DNA from: JBFLYH01 sp964630235
GTDB taxonomy: Bacteria; Oederibacteriota; JAAXVQ01; JAUVAV01
Assembly (NCBI GenBank): GCA_964630235.1
Contig: CAZVUO010000001.1
Location: 248,001-312,000, forward strand
Reading direction: 5' to 3'
DNA: 64,000 nucleotides
Positions within the stretch are counted from its first letter, which is position 1; each line of letters begins with the position of its first letter. The notes below the pieces were generated by a model, which saw only the letters and a list, made by a program, of their open reading frames with translations, was not told the origin of the DNA and searched no databases. Below are positions 40,201 through 49,200 of this stretch, one piece after another. A program made the translations under genes and the position numbers.

Positions 40201-43200
40201 CGGTCGCGGCCAATCCCAGAGCGTCAAGTTTTTCCAAAGTTCCGGTGGCGCCGAAAGCATATTTCCCTTCAGCGTCCAAGCTGGCAAAGGCCTGGGTTTT
40301 GCCATCGTCCAGCAACCCCTGGAGCGTATCCGTGGTGCCGGACTCGACGACCGTATAATTCCCTTCTTTTTCCTGGATCTGCCGCGAATCCTGGCCTGTC
40401 TGGTCCTGGCGGTTCAATCTGACCAATTCCGATGCCCGCAACCCCAGCGCATCCAGCTTTTCCGCCCTGCCGGTGGCGCCGAACGAAAACTTGCCGTCCT
40501 TGTCGCGGGTCACAAAAGCCTGGGTGGTTCCGTCGTCCAATTTTCCCTGGAGGGTATACGACCCGTCGCTTTCGATCACGGTATAATTGCCTTTGGCGTC
40601 CTGGATCTGGCGCGAATCCGTTCCGGCCTGGTCCGCGCGGTTGTGGTCGAGCAGCTCACTGGCTTTCAGTTTAAGTTCGTTAAGCTGGGCTTCAGTCCCC
40701 GTCGCACCGAAGGAACCCTTTCCGTTCTCGTCAAGGCGCACGAACGCCTGCGCGCCGTTGGCGGTTTTGCCTTGCAGGGTATAAGAGCCGTCCGACATGA
40801 CGACCGTATACTTCCCGCGTTCCGCCAAAATCTCGCGGGCCGGATCGCCCGCGACGTTCTCCTTGCGCAACTGGTCAATTTTCATGCCCAGTTCCCGAAG
40901 CTGGGCCTCGGTGCCCGTCGCCCCGTAGGTGTAGATGCCTTGCTGATCCACGCTGGCGAACGCCTGCGCGCCGTTGGCGGTTTTGCCGATCAAGGTCAAG
41001 CCCTCGGGTTTCACGCCTACGGTATAAAGCCCGAAACGATCCGCGAGGATTAACCGGGCCTGGTTGGCATCCTGCTGGTTCCGGGCGTACGCGTCAGCCG
41101 CCCAATATCCGCGTGCCTGCAGCACTTCCTGGGTGGCCCGGATCTGCTGCAGGTTCCAGGTAGAATGATTCGTGGCTGGATCTGTAACATAATTCTCAAT
41201 TGTTTGGACTAAATGCTGCTTCTGCATCAGCAAATCGCTGGTCGTGACCGTCCTGGAGATTTCGCCCTCCACCCGCCGCATCACGACATTCCAGTGTACG
41301 GCTGACTGAATCCTGACGCCGATCCCGGCAGGTTTATCATAAGCCGCGATCTTGAGGTTCAGCTCCTGAACCACATCGAAATCCATGTTTTCCATCAGCC
41401 CGGTGCTCTTTTCTTTGTCCTGCTCCGGCGTGGACCGGTCGTCCGTGTCGCTGGTCAGGAGCACCCGTCCGTTCATGCTGAACCGTTCTTCCTTGCCGGT
41501 CTGCTTGTCGGTCAGGCTGAATCCCTGCCCGGGTAAAAGCTTGAACACGACGTTCGGGAACTTCCCTTCCTGCAGGGCGCGCAATGACTCGGGCTTCAGG
41601 TTGCCCTGATGGTCGTACAGCAGTGCCGCCCCGCCTGTGTCCTTGAAGATCACCTTGGTGCCGGTCAGCTTTCCATCCTGATAAAGCGACACGCTGACGC
41701 GTTCGCCGGTTTCGCTGTACTGGGTGAGGGAGTAGTTCTGAGCCTTTTCATCCAGGAAGGTGACAATGCGGTCATCCGACAGGTCCACCCGCCGCAAGAC
41801 ACTGTCCTGGTACTGTGCAAAATAGCCCAGGGTTTCACCGCCGGCCTGGAACTGGTTCCTGCCGATCACGCTGTAGTTGCCGCTTTGGAAGTCCGCCTCT
41901 CTTCCCACGAACACCGTGCCATCCGGGGCAATATAGGCGGATTTTCCGGCCAGGAGGTCCGCGATGACCTGCGCGGTTTGGGGATTCATGCCCAGATTGG
42001 TCAGGGTCTCCAACTTCACCGCAGGCAGAAGTTCGGCCGCGATCATGACGCCATCCTGCTTGATAAAGGCCTGTCCCTGCTGGAACACCAGGGTAACCAC
42101 CGGCAGAGCGAACTGCGCCGCTGGATCCCCGGGACGGCTGAAGAGGGTTTCCTGATCCAGCCCGCGCGTGCTGAGATCCAGGTCCACTTTGTACAGCACG
42201 CCATTTTCCTGGTGGAAGGCCACGGCCTTGTTGTCCGCCGTGATCTGGTCCGACTGAACCATAACGCTCCGCAAGCCCTTCTGGCCGCCGATCTCCATCT
42301 GCACGGTCACGCGCTGATGGAAGCGGGAAAAATTATCCTCTCGCGTGAAAGTGGACAGCAGGCCTTGTTTGTCAGAAACCGCGAGCTGGTCCAGGGTGAT
42401 CGCGCCGTCCGGCCGGTTTTCGTCCGCCGGTTTAAAGGAAAGCGTGACCGTCACGTCGCCTTCCTTCTGCTGCACGGTCACCCGGCCATCCAGACCGCGG
42501 GACACCGTGCCCACACCCTCCAGGTACAGCGTCTGACCGGACCGCAGTTTGCCCAGGCGGTCATTGATTTTGGCGGTCAGGTTTTCGCTCAGTTGGTTGA
42601 CCGCCGCGGCGTTGATCATCCCCTGTTCCACGGCATTCAGCCGCACCAAGAGGGCGAGATTAGCGGTTGAAACCGCGGCCACGCTGGCATAACTCAAGGC
42701 AATGGCAAAGGCTTTCGTTGTCAGCGCTTTGTCGGTCGCGCCGCTGGTTTGCAGGATCTCGAGCACCCGCAAAGCAGTTTCCATTTTCACGGGCCCGTCG
42801 GGAAGTTTTCCCAACGCATCCATGCTCAAGGCCAGGGTTTGCAGGCCGCCATCCGTGGCGCCAAGCGCCAGTTGATAATCAGCGGCCCGCACCATGACCG
42901 GCGCGTCCTGGCTGAGCCGCGCGTGTGCAACCGCACTGTCGAGGCTGGCTTTGGATTGATCGAGATTAAAGACGTTGAGTTCGGCCGTGGCCAATGTCTT
43001 ATAGGCCAGTTCGATCACGGTGGCGGATTCGCCCTTGGCGGTGACTACGTTGACATAGGCTTGCGCCTGCTGCATCGCGGTCAGGCCGAGGTTCAGGGCG
43101 AGCTCTTTCAGTTTGGCCTCGTAGGCAGGCGTGCCGGCAACCAGGCCCATCCCGGTGAGATAGTCCTGGTAGCTGCGGTTTTGGGCCAGGACCGAGGGAT

Positions 43201-46200
43201 CGGCATTTTCAGCCATTATCCGGATCTTGAGTTGCTCTCCGCTCAACTGCGCGGATTCCTTCACGTCAAACAGGAAGCCGATGACCCGCCCGGCGGCGTC
43301 CTTGGTGTAGCGGCTTTCCTTGGTCAGGGTCCACTGCCCATCCGAACCCTTGGTATACACACCGCCCAGTTCGCCCAAGCGGTTGAAAACAAAAGCCTCA
43401 TTGCTACCGGCCGGCCGCAGGGCAATGATGCTGTTCCAGAAATTGCCGACCTGCACGTACTCCATAGCACCCGTCACCTGACCGTCCTTGGACAAGGTGA
43501 CCTGATAGGTCTTCCCGTCGCTGCCCTTGACATCCATCGTGGTGACCGGGCGGCCCAGGTCGTCTGTTTGAATCGGAGCCTGCAACGTCACGGTTTTGCC
43601 GTCAACCTCAAAGGAATAGGTTGCGGCCGCGGTTTTGCCCGGTTCAAAGGCGCCGAGCGTCATGATTTTCGTCAGCAACGTCGAGACTTTCGGAATTTCC
43701 GCGCCGGGTTCATACGCCCCCAGCGAGAATAGTTCCGCCAGAATGGTCTGGAAAAGATTGTGCTTGATCGGCACCTCCACCTTGCCGCCGGAGGCGTCCT
43801 TGGTCTGGTCGGGAGTCAGTCCGCGCGGCTGGCCTTGGTCAGCTGCTTCCTCAACCGCGCGCTGGGTGGGATCCACGTTTTGGCTGGGGCTGATCAGGCT
43901 GGTGCCCTCCCCAACTTGTTTATCGCTGTAGTCTTCGGGAGGGACGTCCAGTTTCCCGGTGGGATCGGTCACCGTGCTCTTGCCGGCCTGCTGGTTGGAC
44001 GCACTTGGCCGGAATGACCCCAAATCCAATTGGTTTTGATTTCCCACGGCCCGCTCCAACGCTTCGGGCGTTCCGGTAATTTCCACGCCCTCCGGGCCCT
44101 GCAACTTCACCATGCCGTCGGGCATGGTCTGCTCTTTAAACTGCTTCAGGTCGAGCTGGCCGGCGGCGTCGGTCAGTTTTTCCAAAGCTTGCGGGCTTCC
44201 ACGGATGGATAAGCCTTCGCCGTTCGTCTGGGTAACTGGAAGCTGGTCGCCCTCGACTGCCTGCAAGCGGCTCACGTCCAAGTTGTTGCCGCCGGCCATT
44301 GCCTCGCTCAGACCCGCAGGCGTCGCCGTGATCTGCACGCCCGGCGCTTCATAGGTCACTGTGCCGTCCGCATTCTGCCGGGCGGACATTTTACCCAGAT
44401 CCACCTGACCGTTGGCGTCCATGACCTGGTTCAGGGCGGCCATGGTACCCTTGACTTCGATCCCGCCGTTCTCCCCTTTATATAATGTAGCGTCTTGGCC
44501 ACCGAACGGGTCCCCGCCCTGGCCGGTGCCGTCGTCCGCTGCGCCCGCCGCCACATCGTCCTTATTTCTATCCTGCCCGGTTTGGCTGCCCGCCTCTCCC
44601 TCGGTCACCGTCTTCCCGTCCTCATTCAGTTCCAGACGGTCGCCCTCCTTTAAGGCCTCCGCGCCGCTCCGTGTTTTTCCGTCCAGTCCACCGGCCTTGC
44701 TCAGTCCCTCGAACCCCTTGCTGATATCAAGGTCCGGGATGCTGAAATCGCCGGCCATCAGTGCATCGCCCATTTGGTCGCCAGCGTAAATGTTGGCCGT
44801 GACCCCATCCCCAGCTGGATTATCCCGGAAGGTCGTGGTGATATGCTCGTTCCCGATCTGTTCGGTCACGGCCAGCATCTGGGTTTGTCCGGTTTGCGGA
44901 TCAACCACTTGGCTCACAGCCATAACCTGGTTGCCGTCCAGGTTTTGGAAGGTTTCCACTTTTAACTCATAATCCCCACCCGCCGGCAGACTGCCTTCAC
45001 GGGTCAGATTCTCAACGGTTTTGCCCAGGAGTGACTCCGCGGGGATCATATCCGCTTTTACCGTTGTGCCCCTAACCGCCGATCCTTCAGCCGGCGTATA
45101 CTTGTCCGGCAACGCGCCGGTTTGTTTCATTTCCTCGATCTGCTGGCGGTGTTCGGCCAGGTTCATGCCGATCTCCTCGGACAACCCTTGGAAATCCGAC
45201 ATGGCGCCTTCCCCCGCGCCGCCGCCCTGGCCTTCGCCGCCCTCTCCGCCTTCGCCTTCGCCGCCGCCTTGCCCGCCGCTTCCAGCCGAAGCGTCCTTGC
45301 TTTCGATTTTAATCTCGTCATCCCTGCGTTCGATCTGCGTGCCCTCCTTGCGCAAGCCTTCCTGCGAAATGGTGGTGCCCGGCAGCCCCAGGTCCTTGAC
45401 CGCGGCGTCCTGGGGTTGGTCCGGCACCTCCATTTCGTTGTCCCGGTTCTGGTTGTCCAGGCTGGGGCTGCCCAGATCTTCGCGCACGGTGTCGGACTGG
45501 ACTAGCGGTTCGTTTTGCACGTCCGGCATCTGGTCCGGAAGCATCAGGTTGTCGGGCTGCTTCTCCGGCTGGGGTATGGGCTGTTTGTTGTCCGGCCTGA
45601 CCTGCTGGTCAGTCCGCGCCGGCGACTCGTTTTTCTGCTCTTCGGTTCTGCTGGGAATGCCGCTGGCCGTCCTTCTTTGTTCCTGGTTGGATTGCTGTTG
45701 ATTCTGCTGGTTGGGATTCTGCACCGAGGACTGGCCCGCATCCAACTGTTGATCCAATTCAGAGGTTGGCGATTCAGTCTTGGTCATTTCGGTCTCTTCA
45801 TTGATCTGAGCGCTCTGATCCGTGGTCATGGCGAGAAGCGCTTCGCCGCGAGCCGGAGACTCGGTTTTGGATTGGCCGGTAGCCGGACCCAGCTTTGGGG
45901 CCTCGATCAGTCCTTCAAGCCCGCGGACATTCCCTGCTGCCGCGCCCAGCACATCCTTGGCCTGGGCCAAATTGTTCACGGTCACGAGCGACTTGCCGCC
46001 GGGAACGGTGACGCCACCGGTGGGAGAGATCGCGGTCGTGAATTCCGATGGCAGCCAGGTCCACTGCCCGCTCTCCAGGGAGAATCCCGGAACCATCTTT
46101 TCCGCGAATGTGCCCCACGTGTTGGCCACGTGGTATTTTTGCATGTCGCCCCATTCCTTGCCGCTCTTGGTCTCGGCCGGAGCGTACTGCATGACTACCG

Positions 46201-49200
46201 TGGAAACGGTCTTGGCCACCACCGGCCGCACGAAGGTCATCATAAAGAGTCCCACATTGTCCATGGGGGTCATCAGGTCGCGGATGGAATTGTCGTTGAG
46301 CACCTGGTTCACGGCCCCGAGCCAACCAACCAGACCGCTGGCCATGGCCCCCCAAATGGCCCCGGCCCGGCGGTCCTGCGCAGCCTTGTACCCGTTTTCT
46401 TCCTTGCTGTTGATGAACAGGGACTGCACCAGAAAAGCGAGACCGGCACGCATGGCGGTCGAGGTCATAAACTGCACCAAGCCGAACCCCTTGGCCACCC
46501 CAAAGGACTCCTTCACGGAATCCCAGAGACCCCCGAAAAACCCTTTTTTATTATCTCCCATGATCATTTCCGTGAGGCCAGCGGCCAGCCAGTCCGCCAC
46601 AATGCCGATCAGCGGCATGTAGAACAAGAGATCCTCGGGCAGGATTTCGTTCAAGACCTGTATGATGCTTTCCCGCAGAACCGCCTTGAGAATCGCTTTG
46701 AGCACGTTGGTGGTCAGGCTTTTAATTAGATCTGATATGGTGGTAATCACCAACTTGACGCCTTGTTTGATCAATTCCTTGGCCACGTCCTTGATGGCGC
46801 TCGCCCAGCCGCCCAGCGCGGCCTTGACAATAGAAAATAAGACGTCGAGCGCCGGTGGCAGGGGGAGGAAGGTTTGGATGAGTTCGATCAGGATGATGAT
46901 AGCCAGCAAAATTGGCGCGGCCGAACCGAAGCTCACGATGGTGAGCACGATGGAGATGATGAACATGAAGATCTTGCCGAAGGTGGAATTGGCCAGTTCG
47001 CCGTACTCCTGCATGGTGTCCCAGCTGAAATTCAGCAGCGCGTCCACGATCTTGTAAATATAATAGGCGGGGTTGGCGAAAATCATGAACATTTCCATGA
47101 AGCTTTCCAGGCTGGGGTTCTCGAAGAAATCCAGGATGGCCTGCGGTCCCTGGAAAATGAACATGACGATGGCCAGGCTCAGGTAGTCCGTGCACTCCGG
47201 GTCCGGCGGCTCCTGTTCCGGCGGTTCGGGGTGGCCGTACATGCGCGCGATGTCCCAGGCCGAGCCGGAAGCGACGTAGTCCGGCGTCCGGTCTCCGCCT
47301 TCCTGGCTGATCTCCACTTCCGGCATGGCAGGCACGCGCGACTCCTCGGCCGGCAGTTCCAGCAAGGCCGCGAGCGAGCCGAGGCGGGTGCCGCGGACTT
47401 GATCCATTTGGGCTTTGAGCCCCTCTCTTTCTAACTGGACGGCGGGAACAGCCTGGTTCGCGCTGATCTGTTCGGGCATGACCAGCGGCACTGAGCCGAT
47501 ATCCGCCGGCAAAGCCACGTCCGCCAGCCCGGCCGGCTGCAGCCCGTTGTCCGGCAGGCTCAGGGAATCCGGCAGTTCCGCGTCCGGTCCCACAATCATC
47601 GCCAGGCCGCGTTTGAACGCTTCGCTCAATTCGCCGGCGAGATTCGTTTCGCGCGCCGGGGACGCATCCGTACCTGGCAGCACATTCACCAGGAGGGCTT
47701 CCTGGCGCAGCTGCGTCACATCCGGCAGCGTCCGCACGCCGGCCGCTTCCACCCCGCCGGTCTCGTCCGCTTCGTTGGCGTCCGGTGCGGCGGTCTCGGT
47801 CTCCTTCGGTTCTGCATCCTCCTCCACCATCCCCGCTTCCGGGCCGACCAGGGCGATTTCAGCATCCTCCGTCAGCACGGTGTCCGTGTTTTCCACCGGC
47901 CGTTCGCCTTCCGGCAGAAGCTCCGTCTCAGGCCCCTCGGTCTGGGGCTGTTCAATCAAGTCCGTCAAGATCACCGAAGGGGTTTCGATCTCCTCCGGCG
48001 TTTCCACTCCCGCGTTATGGAGCACGTCCAGGAGCGCCGACACGTCCACGTCCTCTTCTTCCACCGCTCCGCTTTCGCCCGCATCCTCCCGGTCCTCACC
48101 CAGCAGCGCGAAGAAGTCCTCCAGGCTGGGGCCTTCGGCCTCCGCCCCTTGGTCGGTCTCTTTCTCCTGGTCACCCAGCCCCAGCAGCCGCAGTACTTGC
48201 TCTGGCAGCTCGACCGTGCTCTCGTCCCCCTCGTTGGCTGTTTCCTCAACCGCCTGCTCGCCGCCTTCCTCAGGCTCCTCTGTGACCACTGTCTCCCCGC
48301 CCTCAGGCTCTTCTTCCTCGGGTTGAATCCCTTCCGGCGGTTCTATGGCCTCTTCCCCGGCCACCTGCGTCTCGGTCGCGTCCGTCCCGGGCCGGGCGTC
48401 CTCCGGCAACGCCGTCTCCCCGGGTTCCGGTTGGGCCGCCGCTTCTCTCGGCAACTCTGTCTCGCCGGTCTTCGCGGTGGTTTCCTCCTTCAACTGCTCA
48501 TTCATCCCCAGCAGGGCCAGAAATTGCTTGGTCAGGTCAGCCAGCGTGGTCTCGGCGTTGCTTTTGCGGTCCGCCTGCTCCGCGTCCTGGACCTGTGTCT
48601 CCCCGCCCTGCTCCGCGGGCTGTTCCACCGGCTGCGTCTCGGGCAGCCTGCTTTCCGCCGGCTGTTCCGGCGGGGTCACGCCTTCGGCGCCCGGTTCCAC
48701 TTCAGTCTCCGCCGGCTGCGCGTCTGGCATGGTCTCCTGCGCCACCACTGTCGTTTCCGCGGTCTCGGGCTGCTGCGCGGGCGCGATTTCCCTGGGCAGC
48801 ATTTCCGCCGGGATCGGCAGGCGGGCCAAGTCCGCCGTTTCCGTCAAGCGGCCTTTGCCGCTCAAACCATCCAGACTCAAGCTCAGACTCAACGGCCCCT
48901 GGCTGCTGGTGGCCACGTCGGCCAGCAGGCTGGGATCAGCGGCCGGCTGGTCGGCGGACTGTTCCTCGGGCTGGGTGCCGGCCGGTTGCCCGCCTTGCGG
49001 CAAGGCAACGTCCACCCACTGCAGGGCGGTTTCCACGCCCACGCCGGACATGGTTTTTTCGGCAATGGTTTGCAGCGAAACCGTGGACAGCAGATCGCCG
49101 TATTCCGCCTTGAGCACATTCAGGCGGGTGGTCGCCACATCGGTTTTCAGGCTTTCAGGCGAAGCGACGGGCAGGAACGCATCCGGCTGATTTTGATCCA

